Below, in pieces: positions 25,827 through 34,585 of a stretch of DNA of 64,000 bases. Under the pieces are notes generated by a model. The model saw only the letters and a list, made by a program, of their open reading frames with translations. It was not told where the DNA came from and did not search any database. The stretch spans positions 1-64,000 of the forward strand of contig JAWXVE010000002.1 of NCBI GenBank assembly GCA_044425575.1, in the 5' to 3' direction. The translations under genes and the position numbers were made by a program. This DNA is from JAWXVE01 sp044425575. Lineage in GTDB: Bacteria; Bacillota; Clostridia; Lachnospirales; Lachnospiraceae. Numbering within the stretch: the stretch's first letter is position 1; each line of letters opens with the position of its first letter.

Positions 25827-26978
25827 TTACTTTTTCTGTAAAAATCCTGGTATCTTTAAATCTTTCTCCTGGATATTACTGCGCACCTCTTGAGGTTTCT
25901 GAATCTGCATAGGTTGTTGTACTCCTTGTCCCGTAACAGGATTCATAGAAACAGGCTTACTTGGAACAGGCATTCCTGCTGGCTTATTGGTAAAGCTATG
26001 GGTTCCAAATTTAGCAAATCCACCCTTGTCTTCCATAAGACCCGTAGCAATTACTGTAATGTTACAAGTATCTGGTACTGAATCATCATACATCGTACCA
26101 AATATTACATTTACATCATCTCCTGCAAGTGTCTCCAAATAACCCGAAGCAATATCAGAGTCAATGAGAGTCACATCTCCCGACATATTAATAATAATAT
26201 CGGTTGCACCTGAAATAGTAGTCTCTAACAATGGACTTTCCACTGCCATCTTAATGGCATCAATTGCCTTGTCATCTCCAGTTCCAGCCCCAATACCCAC
26301 ATGAGCTACACCCTTATCTGACATAACAGTCTTAATGTCTGCAAAATCCAGATTAATAAGAGACGGTTTATTAATTAAATCCGTTACACCTTGTACTGCT
26401 TGTTGCAATACTTCATCTGCCTTCTTAAGTGCATCTGGCATTGTGGTTCTACGGTCTACGATCTCTAATAATTTATCATTGGGAATTACAATCAGCGTAT
26501 CTACACTTTCCTTCAACCGTTCAATTCCACCAAGAGCATTTGACATACGCACCTTAGCTTCAAATCGGAAAGGTTTCGTTACTACACCAACAGTAAGAAT
26601 ACCCATTTCTTTGGATATACGCGCTACAACCGGAGCTGCTCCTGTACCTGTTCCACCGCCCATTCCACAGGTGACAAATACCATGTCCACACCTTGCAAT
26701 GCTTCTTTTAACTCTTGTTCACTTTCCTCAGCGGCTTTCGCACCAATTTCTGGTTTCGCTCCTGCTCCTAGGCCTTTTGTAAGCTTCTCACCAATTTGAA
26801 TTCGTTTAGGAGCCTTACATAACTGAAGTGCCTGACTATCTGTATTGACGCCAATGAATTCCACTCCCCCTATGTTCTCTTCTACCATTCTATTCACGGC
26901 ATTATTACCTGCGCCACCTACACCAATCACAATGATTTTGGCTACAGTTTCTATATTATTCGCTGCTACTTCAATCAA
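25827..26978 (-). CDS. ftsZ: Cell division GTPase FtsZ
   Basis: A 383-residue tubulin homologue that polymerises into the Z ring at mid-cell. It has the nucleotide-binding N-domain (IIVIGVGGAGNNAVNRM), the tubulin signature GGGTGTGAAP (107-116), the T7 loop NLDFADIKTVM, and a disordered linker ending in the conserved C-terminal peptide LKIPGFLQKK that binds FtsA/SepF-type partners. The start must be TTG at 26978, seven nt after AGGAGG, since the next in-frame ATG is inside the GTPase fold. It is last in the division cluster, has an extra promoter of its own and is followed by a terminator. Confidence 0.97.
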   Translation of the reverse strand: MIEVAANNIETVAKIIVIGVGGAGNNAVNRMVEENIGGVEFIGVNTDSQALQLCKAPKRIQIGEKLTKGLGAGAKPEIGAKAAEESEQELKEALQGVDMVFVTCGMGGGTGTGAAPVVARISKEMGILTVGVVTKPFRFEAKVRMSNALGGIERLKESVDTLIVIPNDKLLEIVDRRTTMPDALKKADEVLQQAVQGVTDLINKPSLINLDFADIKTVMSDKGVAHVGIGAGTGDDKAIDAIKMAVESPLLETTISGATDIIINMSGDVTLIDSDIASGYLETLAGDDVNVIFGTMYDDSVPDTCNITVIATGLMEDKGGFAKFGTHSFTNKPAGMPVPSKPVSMNPVTGQGVQQPMQIQKPQEVRSNIQEKDLKIPGFLQKK

Positions 26979-27018
26979 AACAGTACCTCCTTGTCCCTCT
27001 CATAACTCCATAATATCC

Positions 27019-27047
27019 ATAATATAATTATTTAACAAATTTATCAA
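27019..27047 (-). promoter_or_regulatory. Sigma-A promoter in front of ftsZ
   Basis: Leftward, TTGATA (27047-27042), 17 bp, then TATTAT (27024-27019), about 40 bp before the TTG start. It would let ftsZ be transcribed apart from the upstream cluster. Confidence 0.6.
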
Positions 27048-27074
27048 CCTATTTTTCACAATTTTTTAATAATT

Positions 27075-27863
27075 TTATTCTAATTGAAAGGATATGGTCT
27101 TGGAATCTTCCGTCAAATTTTCTAAATTTAATGTTCCTTTTTTGTCTTCTATTTCTGGTAGTATGCCTTTTAACTGCATAATCTTATATTCAAGATTATC
27201 GCTAGAACCAAGCTTGACTTTTGCATCCGTAAAATACAAAGTCATATCATAGCTAGAATCAAAGTGAATGCGGTCCGTTGTGATTTCATACTTTTCCAAC
27301 ATCTGAGTTACATTTAAGATCTGTTGAAAAATATCACTGTTAATCACTGGAAGTGGCTCATACAGGGCAACGTGAGCAATATCTAGTCCCGTTACTTGGG
27401 GTATTGATTGTGTGGTCTGGTTGGAACTTTCCACTACAATACCATCTCGGTCAAAATAGAGATAATGTCCTAAATATTCTATGTAACCTGCAAGTGATTT
27501 CTCATATACAATAATCTTAATGGTATTGTGTGAAATAATATCCACATCCATCATTTCTACAAATGGTATATCTTCCACTTCTTTGTTACGGTATTTCAGG
27601 TTCAAATAGATGGAGTTATCTCCCAAAAATCCATCCATAACGATTTCCTTAATCTGCTCTTGGGTATGTTGTGTATTCCCTTCAATGAGCACATTTTCAA
27701 TAGTATAATATTCCTTGATAAACAAGACTCCCATTACCACCAGGCACGTAACACCTATTACAATTGGCACCGTATGCAAATGATTCTTATGCAAATGATT
27801 CTTATGCAAATGGTTCTTATGCACTTTTTCTTGTATCCATTCCTTTATTCTACCCATAGGCAA
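27075..27863 (-). CDS. ftsQ: Cell division protein FtsQ/DivIB
   Basis: A 262-residue bitopic protein of the septal FtsQLB complex. A cytoplasmic N-terminus leads to a membrane helix (about 33-53, VPIVIGVTCLVVMGVLFI), a POTRA domain (IENVLIEGNTQHTQEQIKEIV) and the FtsQ beta-domain. The cytoplasmic part carries HKNHL three times in a row, encoded by a 15-bp tandem repeat, which is unusual. The start may be TTG at 27863 (AGAGG five nt upstream) or ATG at 27857. It follows ftsW by 8 bp. Confidence 0.88.
   Translation of the reverse strand: MPMGRIKEWIQEKVHKNHLHKNHLHKNHLHTVPIVIGVTCLVVMGVLFIKEYYTIENVLIEGNTQHTQEQIKEIVMDGFLGDNSIYLNLKYRNKEVEDIPFVEMMDVDIISHNTIKIIVYEKSLAGYIEYLGHYLYFDRDGIVVESSNQTTQSIPQVTGLDIAHVALYEPLPVINSDIFQQILNVTQMLEKYEITTDRIHFDSSYDMTLYFTDAKVKLGSSDNLEYKIMQLKGILPEIEDKKGTLNLENLTEDSKTISFQLE
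27774..27823 (-). repeat. 15-bp tandem repeat in ftsQ
   Basis: Three units of a 15-bp sequence plus a 5-bp fragment. The third unit differs at one base. In frame it encodes repeated HKNHL in the cytoplasmic tail of FtsQ, so copy number can change without a frameshift. Confidence 0.9.
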
Positions 27864-27871
27864 ATTTTCCT

Positions 27872-29041
27872 CTAATTCTTGAACTTAATGCCCTTTGATA
27901 CACTTAATACAAGTCCAATTTCTACTAATGTAAACATAACTGATGAACCACCATAACTAATAAACGGCAAGGTAATTCCTGTGTTTGGAATGGTATTGGT
28001 TACTACTGCAATATTAAGAATAACTTGAATTGCAAAGTGCCCCATAACCCCTACTACAATTAAGGCTCCGAATAAATCAGGTGCATTATTGGCAATAATC
28101 ATAAAACGCCAGATTAAGATCATAAACATAAGAATCACCGCCATAGCTCCAAATAAACCTAATTCTTCACAAATAATGGAAAAAATCATATCATTTTGTG
28201 CCTCTGGTAAAAACCCTAGCTTCTGCATACTTTGTCCTAGACCTTTACCAAATACTCCACCAGAACCTATTGCATATAGCGACTGTAGCGTTTGAAATCC
28301 TGTGTCAGATGCATATTGCTCTGGTTCTAACCAAGCAAGTACACGAGCAAAACGAAATCCGCTATCAGTGGAAGCAAACTTGACAATTCCAAATATCAGA
28401 GCTGCTACAGATGCAATTCCTGCGCTGGCAATTAAGATGAACTTCTTATAATCAGGACTTGCTACAAATACCATGAGTACCGCAATCCCAAACACAATAA
28501 TAGCAGAGCTTAAATTATCAGTAATAAAATAAATCATTCCACAAACTGGTAAAGAGACGCATAGGGATACTATAAATCCCTTTTTCGTTCGTATTCCATT
28601 TCCTAATTTACACACAAAACTTGCCAAGAAAATAATCATACTAAGCTTTGCAACTTCTGCTGGTTGAAGAGAAACGCCAAACACATTCAGCCATCTTCTA
28701 GCACCGTATTTTTCCATGCCCATTGGAGTTAGCACAAGAAGAATAAGCGCTACTGTAACGATGTAGGCAAGCACATCGAATCTTTGCCAAATTTGATAGG
28801 GAATATTTGCAAAGAAGATAAGAAGCACCATGCCTAGGCAAGAAGCAAATAATTGAGTTCTTACATAATAGGCGGAATCTCCATAATCGATTTTCGCTTC
28901 ATAGGAACTAGTAGAGTAAATCATTAACATTCCGAATCCCACTAAAAATAAAACTACAAATAGAAGTGTATAATCAAAATACCCCTCTTCTTTCTCTCGG
29001 CGTTTCACTTGTCTTCGTCTAGCTTGAAATCTATTCGACAC
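27872..29041 (-). CDS. ftsW: FtsW/RodA/SpoVE-family lipid II polymerase
   Basis: A 389-residue membrane glycosyltransferase with about ten helices. It polymerises lipid II into septal glycan with its PBP partner. It has RRWLNVFGVSLQPAEVAKL (the catalytic-type Asp/Glu region follows), AQNDMIFSIICEELGLFGA and ITLPFISYGGSSVMFTLVEIGLVLSVSK, the family's late signature. The start appears to be GTG at 29041 with a weak AGGGA site. Placement between mraY and ftsQ suits FtsW or SpoVE; sequence alone does not separate them. murD and murG, which normally flank it, are missing here. Confidence 0.93.
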   Translation of the reverse strand: MSNRFQARRRQVKRREKEEGYFDYTLLFVVLFLVGFGMLMIYSTSSYEAKIDYGDSAYYVRTQLFASCLGMVLLIFFANIPYQIWQRFDVLAYIVTVALILLVLTPMGMEKYGARRWLNVFGVSLQPAEVAKLSMIIFLASFVCKLGNGIRTKKGFIVSLCVSLPVCGMIYFITDNLSSAIIVFGIAVLMVFVASPDYKKFILIASAGIASVAALIFGIVKFASTDSGFRFARVLAWLEPEQYASDTGFQTLQSLYAIGSGGVFGKGLGQSMQKLGFLPEAQNDMIFSIICEELGLFGAMAVILMFMILIWRFMIIANNAPDLFGALIVVGVMGHFAIQVILNIAVVTNTIPNTGITLPFISYGGSSVMFTLVEIGLVLSVSKGIKFKN

Positions 29042-29124
29042 GATAATTTCTATCCCTTCTTCCTAGTCTAGTAACTTTGAACCACTCTTTCTACCTTGCC
29101 AACCATAAACTAGTATTGTTCCAT

Positions 29125-30081
29125 TTAGATCCCTTGCAAGGCTACTAAGCAAAGTATTGCTGTAATAATAGAAAATACTGCTACAATTCTCGTCTCTGAC
29201 CATCCACATAATTCAAAATGATGGTGAATGGGAGCCATTTTAAAAATTCGTTTTCCACCAGATAACTTAAAGTACGTTACTTGTAGAACAACGGATAACA
29301 TTTCAATTACGTAGATGAATCCTACAATTAAGATAAAAAGTGGCATTTGTAACATATAGGCAGTAGCGGCAACAAACCCTCCTAGCGCCAAAGAACCTGT
29401 ATCTCCCATAAATACACTTGCAGGATATACATTGAATAATAAAAATCCTAGCAGTCCCCCAACTACTGCACACGTAATGGGTTCAATACCGCTTGCTGTC
29501 CCAATGGCTACTACACTAAAGAATGTGGCCACCATAATGGTAACACTACTAGCCAATCCATCTAATCCATCGGTAAAATTAATTCCGTTTACGGTAGCAA
29601 GAACCACGATAAATAAGAATGGAATGTTCCATCTACCTAAGTCTAGAACCAAATTTGATGTAAAAGGAATCTTCATAGCTAAGTCAATCTGTGCGTATTC
29701 TGTAATATAATATGCAAAAATGCCTGTCACTATGATTTGACCAATCAGCTTATGCAAAGCAGACAATCCTTTGGAACGCTTTAATACCACTTTAATATAA
29801 TCATCTAAGAAGCCAATCAAACCAAATCCGATGGTAACAAATAACACTGGTATAACGGCTGGATATTCTTTACAATATAAAAGGGATGTAATCGTAACAC
29901 TTACTAAGAATAGAATCCCTCCCATAGTTGGAGTTCCCGTCTTCTTTAAATGGGACTGTGGTCCGTCATCTCTCACGGTTTGCCCTATTTTAATTCTACG
30001 TAAAATAGGTATAATAATTGGTCCAAGTAGTGCACTGATTCCAAATGCAATTATTACCGGTATTGCCATGCTAACATTCAT
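29125..30081 (-). CDS. mraY: Phospho-N-acetylmuramoyl-pentapeptide transferase
   Basis: A 318-residue, ten-helix enzyme that moves phospho-MurNAc-pentapeptide to undecaprenyl phosphate, giving lipid I. Marks are RDDGPQSHLKKTGTPTMGG, the Asp pair in LIGFLDDYIKV, NFTDGLDGLA with catalytic Asp, the FMGDTGSLALGG loop and the HHHFE motif in KMAPIHHHFELCGW. Full length. It follows the second PBP gene by 36 bp. The ribosome binding site is weak (AGGG). Confidence 0.97.
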   Translation of the reverse strand: MNVSMAIPVIIAFGISALLGPIIIPILRRIKIGQTVRDDGPQSHLKKTGTPTMGGILFLVSVTITSLLYCKEYPAVIPVLFVTIGFGLIGFLDDYIKVVLKRSKGLSALHKLIGQIIVTGIFAYYITEYAQIDLAMKIPFTSNLVLDLGRWNIPFLFIVVLATVNGINFTDGLDGLASSVTIMVATFFSVVAIGTASGIEPITCAVVGGLLGFLLFNVYPASVFMGDTGSLALGGFVAATAYMLQMPLFILIVGFIYVIEMLSVVLQVTYFKLSGGKRIFKMAPIHHHFELCGWSETRIVAVFSIITAILCLVALQGI

Positions 30082-30117
30082 CTTTTTACCCTGTCCTCTT
30101 TATTTTCTTTTCCTATT

Positions 30118-31836
30118 TTACTCTATTTGCTCTAAATAAGGAAGAACATTTTCATAAAGTTGTTTGACCATTGGTGCTACAATGGTTCCTCCGTAGTACG
30201 TACCCTCAGGATGTTCAATGAGTGCAAGGGTTATAACTTGTGGATCATCTGCAGGGGCAAATCCAATAAAGGAAGAAATATATTGCCCTGTTCCACGTGG
30301 TAATGTTTCACTAGTCGCTGTTTTACCACCAATGGAATAGCCTTCCATATAAGCATTAATACCACCACCATTCTCTACCACTTGTTCTAACATATACTGT
30401 AATGTTTCCGAAGTTTCCTCACTAATAATTTCTTCTATAATGGGGTATTCAAATGTCTCAATTACTTCTCCCTCTTGCTCCACTGATACTCCAAAATGAG
30501 GTGTTACACGATTACCGCCATTTACCATGGATGCCACAGTAGTTAACATCTGGATAGGTGTCACTTGAAAAGATTGACCAAACGTCATAGTAGCTAATTC
30601 TACTGGTCCAATGGCATCTTCTTCGTGCATAATGGTAGAAGCTTCTCCTGGAAGGTCAATTCCTGTTTCTTCCATTAAATAAAAGGATTCTAAATATTCA
30701 TAATAGGTAGTTGCCCCTAATCGTTCTCCCACCGTTACATATACAGGATTACAGGAATTCATCGTCCCTTCTAAAAAGGTTTCCACTCCATGTCCTTCTA
30801 CATTATGGCAGCTGATTTTTCGATCTTCTACAATAATATAACCAGGACATTGAAACGTATCTTCCATGGTCACAACACCTTCTTCTAACCCTGCCGAAGC
30901 TGTCATCACCTTAAAAACAGATCCTGGCTCGTAAGTATCGCTAACACAACCATTACGCCATACCCCATTATAATACTCTTGCAATTGACTTTCATCCATA
31001 ATACTACTATCTATGGTATCTGCAATTTCAAATGGTTCATTCAAGTTAAATTCTGGCACATTTACCATGGCAAGGATTTCTCCCGTATTAGGATTCATCA
31101 TTAAGATAGAGACACTATCAGCTGATTTGGCTTCTAGTGCTTGATTAGCAAGTTGTGTGGCATATTGCTGAATGTTAATATCAAGGCTAATATGTAGGTC
31201 ATTTCCTGAAATTGGTTCCAGACGAGATTCCCCATATTCCTCTATTTCCACTCCTGTTGCATCTGTAATGGTAAGTATGGTTCCATCTTCTCCCTTAAGA
31301 TACTCCTCATACATTACTTCTAAACCAATAATACCTTGATTATCTGCTCCCGTAAAGCCTAGTACTTTAGAAGCCAATGTATCATAGGGATAATATCGTT
31401 TATAATCTTCATCTACTTTTACGCCATCTAATTGGTAGGAACGAATTGCATCTCCTACTTCAATGGACACGTTGCTTTTTACTTTTTCAATAGCAGAATA
31501 CTTCTCTACACTGGCCCGAACTGTTTCCTCTGACAAACCAAGTTCTGAGCTGAGCACAGAAATGACCAACTCTGAATCCGTAATTTGACTATAGATTACC
31601 GATACTGTACACACAGTTGTATTAATGGCAAGAGATGTGCCTGTGGCATCTATGATCTCTCCTCTTGCTGCTTTAATGGCACGTTCACGTTCATGTAGTT
31701 CTTGTGCTTCACTTGTATAATATTCTGATTGTATAATCATTAAATAGCCACACCGTACCATTAATAATACAAATGCAACCATAATAACACTACTCAACCC
31801 TACAATCTTTTTGCGATGAAATGTTTTATTCTTCAC
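30118..31836 (-). CDS. Class B penicillin-binding protein, SpoVD-like, with KTA motif
   Basis: A 572-residue peptidoglycan transpeptidase with an N-terminal membrane helix (10-32), a dimerisation domain (about 50-200) and a transpeptidase domain (about 240-570). The active-site Ser is in YEPGSVFK (SxxK) and the SxN motif is SCN. The third box reads GGKTATSE, KTA rather than KTG. There is no PASTA domain. It is the second of two tandem class B PBPs in the dcw cluster. In clostridia one of such a pair serves division (FtsI) and the other spore cortex (SpoVD); which is which here is uncertain. A Gly to Ala change in box three may alter beta-lactam or substrate handling. Confidence 0.88.
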   Translation of the reverse strand: MKNKTFHRKKIVGLSSVIMVAFVLLMVRCGYLMIIQSEYYTSEAQELHERERAIKAARGEIIDATGTSLAINTTVCTVSVIYSQITDSELVISVLSSELGLSEETVRASVEKYSAIEKVKSNVSIEVGDAIRSYQLDGVKVDEDYKRYYPYDTLASKVLGFTGADNQGIIGLEVMYEEYLKGEDGTILTITDATGVEIEEYGESRLEPISGNDLHISLDINIQQYATQLANQALEAKSADSVSILMMNPNTGEILAMVNVPEFNLNEPFEIADTIDSSIMDESQLQEYYNGVWRNGCVSDTYEPGSVFKVMTASAGLEEGVVTMEDTFQCPGYIIVEDRKISCHNVEGHGVETFLEGTMNSCNPVYVTVGERLGATTYYEYLESFYLMEETGIDLPGEASTIMHEEDAIGPVELATMTFGQSFQVTPIQMLTTVASMVNGGNRVTPHFGVSVEQEGEVIETFEYPIIEEIISEETSETLQYMLEQVVENGGGINAYMEGYSIGGKTATSETLPRGTGQYISSFIGFAPADDPQVITLALIEHPEGTYYGGTIVAPMVKQLYENVLPYLEQIE

Positions 31837-31924
31837 ATACCTTCTCCCTACAATTCTTGTTACTCTATTTTATTAGGGAGGTGTCCACTTTATTCACTTT
31901 CACCAATTTCTTGTCCAATTATTC

Positions 31925-34024
31925 TTATATTGCATCTTCTTCTGTGGTGGTTTCTGTAGTTGTTTCTGTAGTGCTTTCCGTTGTGCTTTCTGTAGTTGTT
32001 TCTGTGGTGTTTTCCGTAGTTGTTTCTGTGGTGTTTTCCGTAGTTGTTTCTGTGGTATTTTCCGTACTATTCGTTGTGGTATCTGCTTCTTCCACTTCTT
32101 CTACTTCTTCTCCTTCTTCTCCTTCTACTTCTTCTACTTCTTCCGGAAAAATATTAAGGTAAGGTAGCACTTCTGCCATAATTTTATTACATACTTCCAT
32201 AGCATATGTGGAGTGAGGTTGATCGGCTACATTTGGTTCATCAATTACCACATAAATGAGTACTTCTGGATTTTCGGCTGGTGCATATCCCATAAAGGAA
32301 ACTACATAATCACCCGTACCACGAGGATATTTTTCAGCAGTTCCTGTCTTACCGCCCATTGTATACCCTTCTGGACAAGCTGCCGCACCTGTTCCTAGAG
32401 CCACTGTAGCATCACAATATTCTATAATCTGTGTACTAGTTTCCGATGAAATGGTTTGTTTTAAAAGTCGCGGTTCAATATTCTCTAACGTGGAACCACT
32501 ATCATTTATAATCTTCGTAACTACATGTGGCTCATAGTAATAGCCCCCATTAATAAGAGAGGAAAAGGCTGCCGCCATTTGAATCATAGTCGTATTATAC
32601 CCTTGACCAAAGGATGCGATAGCTAGATCAGTAGGCACCATGGTATCTGCATCGAATACCAAACTATCGGTACGTGCTTCTCCTTGTAAATCTATGTTGG
32701 TCTTAAGTCCAATATTGAAGTTATCGAGACCTTCCATGAACACATCAATACCTTCCTCCATTACCATGTACATTAATGCTACATTACACGACTGTTCAAT
32801 GGACTGCGATATTGTTAACTCTCCATGGCCATATACATTTACACAACTAATTGGATCTGGATGTCCACTTACCGTATAGCTACCAGTACAATTGTACACT
32901 TCATCACCTGTTAACTTACCATATTCTAAACCAATGGCTACGGTCATAAGTTTTGCAGTGGAACCAGGTTCATAAGTATCTGATATACAGAAATTTCTCC
33001 ATATTTGGTTGAGTGCTTCATATGTGGCAGTTTCATCCATCTCGCTAATTTCTTCTTCTGTGTAATAAGCTGTTAAATCATATGGATTATTTAAATCATA
33101 ATTAGGATAACTTGCCATGGCTAAGATTTCGCCTGTATTAGGATCCATAACAATAACACCTGTGTTCGTACTTCCTAATTCATCCTCTCGGTATTCTCCT
33201 TTGTGTTCTTCATTGAATTCCAAGATATAATTTTCTACAATTTTTTGAATATTAATATCAATGGATGTTACAATAGAATTACCATCTACAGCTGCAATGG
33301 TCGTTCTCTCTAGAATGGAATTACTATTTAAGTATCCATATTCTCGTCCATTTGTGCCATTTAGCACATCATTATAATACTCTTCAAGTCCATACATCCC
33401 CACATTATCACTTGTGGAAAATCCAATGGCATCACTGGCAAGGGAACCATTTGGATAATAGCGCGTATACTCTTCCTCAAACCAAATACCCAATATATTG
33501 CCTTGTACCACTTCACTATCATCCGTTGTAGTAGTTGTAGCACTTTGTAACTCTTCGAATGCTGCCACCGAATCATAATCTTGCTGTCTGGCAACGCGAT
33601 AATATTGAGAGTCTGGATTATCGTTAATATATTGTCTAATAGTTGATTCATCCACTCCAAAACACTGGGATAAAGCATTTAACGTTGCTGTAATATCTGC
33701 TTGTACATCTGCTGCATCATCTCCACTACGTCCTGATCCACCTAGTATTTTCGTATCCAATATGACATTGTAGACCTTTGTGCTAGTCGCAAGTTGCAAC
33801 ATATTCGCATCATATATATCACCGCGTTCAAAAGGAATCGTTGTACTATCATATGATTGTTGTGATAATATTTGCCTTGTATAAGTTTCCCCTTTTTCTG
33901 CATTAATATAGATTATTTTAGCACTTAATCCTACAAAAGCTAGTAGCACTAATACAAATAGTACTGCCAGCTTTTTCTGCATTTTCTTGGTGAATTTTCC
34001 ATTTACATTCCGCATCTTATTCAT
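31925..34024 (-). CDS. Class B penicillin-binding protein with long Thr/Glu-rich tail
   Basis: About 699 residues. It has an N-terminal membrane helix (KLAVLFVLVLLAFVGLSAKII), a dimerisation domain and a transpeptidase domain with YEPGSTAK (SxxK), SCN and GGKTGTAE (KTG). After the catalytic domain the last ~80 residues are an acidic run (EEVEEVEGEEGEEVEEVEE) and then TTENTTE-type repeats encoded by 24-bp tandem units. It crosslinks peptidoglycan, probably at the septum as the FtsI equivalent since it follows ftsL. The start at 34024 is preferred because AGGAAG lies 7 nt upstream; a start at 34039 is also open. The tail would lie outside the membrane, possibly spanning the wall. Confidence 0.88.
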   Translation of the reverse strand: MNKMRNVNGKFTKKMQKKLAVLFVLVLLAFVGLSAKIIYINAEKGETYTRQILSQQSYDSTTIPFERGDIYDANMLQLATSTKVYNVILDTKILGGSGRSGDDAADVQADITATLNALSQCFGVDESTIRQYINDNPDSQYYRVARQQDYDSVAAFEELQSATTTTTDDSEVVQGNILGIWFEEEYTRYYPNGSLASDAIGFSTSDNVGMYGLEEYYNDVLNGTNGREYGYLNSNSILERTTIAAVDGNSIVTSIDINIQKIVENYILEFNEEHKGEYREDELGSTNTGVIVMDPNTGEILAMASYPNYDLNNPYDLTAYYTEEEISEMDETATYEALNQIWRNFCISDTYEPGSTAKLMTVAIGLEYGKLTGDEVYNCTGSYTVSGHPDPISCVNVYGHGELTISQSIEQSCNVALMYMVMEEGIDVFMEGLDNFNIGLKTNIDLQGEARTDSLVFDADTMVPTDLAIASFGQGYNTTMIQMAAAFSSLINGGYYYEPHVVTKIINDSGSTLENIEPRLLKQTISSETSTQIIEYCDATVALGTGAAACPEGYTMGGKTGTAEKYPRGTGDYVVSFMGYAPAENPEVLIYVVIDEPNVADQPHSTYAMEVCNKIMAEVLPYLNIFPEEVEEVEGEEGEEVEEVEEADTTTNSTENTTETTTENTTETTTENTTETTTESTTESTTETTTETTTEEDAI
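31992..32063 (-). repeat. 24-bp tandem repeats in the PBP tail
   Basis: Three consecutive 24-bp units starting GTAGTTGTTTCTG on the plus strand, with one base change in the third, and more degenerate copies on both sides. In frame they encode Thr/Glu/Asn-rich repeats. Confidence 0.9.
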
Positions 34025-34062
34025 GTGCATCTTCCTCATTCTATGTATTTAATTCGTTGTAT

Positions 34063-34557
34063 TTAATTCGTTGGAATATCATTAATTTGACGAACATAAT
34101 CTCCGTCAATACTTGTATAAGGTACTACTTGTCCTGCTGTTGCATGGCTCATTCCTAATTCTTCTGTGGCAATTCTTGCAATTTCGCTTAAATCAATACT
34201 TGCCGTAATGCGATTTTGTGTTTCATCATTTAATGTTTTGATGGTATTTAATTCCTTTTCCAAGGATGCAATCTCCACCGTTGCAGTTGTGATTTCAGCT
34301 TGTATATTCACGTAACCACCTAATATATAGCATACTGCTGCTAGTGCCAATGTTAGAGATAATAAGCTTCCAATGCTAAAATGAGAAGCTCGTTCTCGGT
34401 TTTTTCTAACTGCGCGGGATACTTTCTTAGTAGGACGTGCTGGCTGCAACTCCCGATATTTCCTTGCGGTAGAAGTCTCAACGTACCTTGGGGTACGTCT
34501 TTCTCTGCTGTATGTAGTTTGTCTTTTGTTCGCTTCATATGAATAGGTTCTACCCAT
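34063..34557 (-). CDS. ftsL: FtsL-like septum protein
   Basis: A 164-residue bitopic protein. A long, basic cytoplasmic tail (1-60, rich in Arg/Lys/Thr) leads to one membrane helix (about 63-84, IGSLLSLTLALAAVCYILGGYV) and an extracytoplasmic coiled coil (IASLEKELNTIKTLNDETQNRI). These fit FtsL of the FtsQLB complex, as does its place between rsmH and the PBP gene. Sequence conservation in FtsL is low, so the call rests on topology and position. GGAAGG precedes the ATG. A 14-bp tandem duplication covers its stop codon area (34042-34073). Confidence 0.8.
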   Translation of the reverse strand: MGRTYSYEANKRQTTYSRERRTPRYVETSTARKYRELQPARPTKKVSRAVRKNRERASHFSIGSLLSLTLALAAVCYILGGYVNIQAEITTATVEIASLEKELNTIKTLNDETQNRITASIDLSEIARIATEELGMSHATAGQVVPYTSIDGDYVRQINDIPTN

Positions 34558-34585
34558 GTCAAACTACCTTCCTTTACACTCATTT

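Noticed and set aside
26335..26799. Long plus-strand open frame of 154 codons
   Set aside because: It lies wholly opposite ftsZ, whose tubulin motifs fix the coding strand.
31821..32162. Plus-strand frame of Val/Ser-rich repeats, which looks like a membrane peptide
   Set aside because: It is the complement of the Thr/Glu repeats in the PBP tail; no ribosome binding site, and the PBP frame is clearly the real one.
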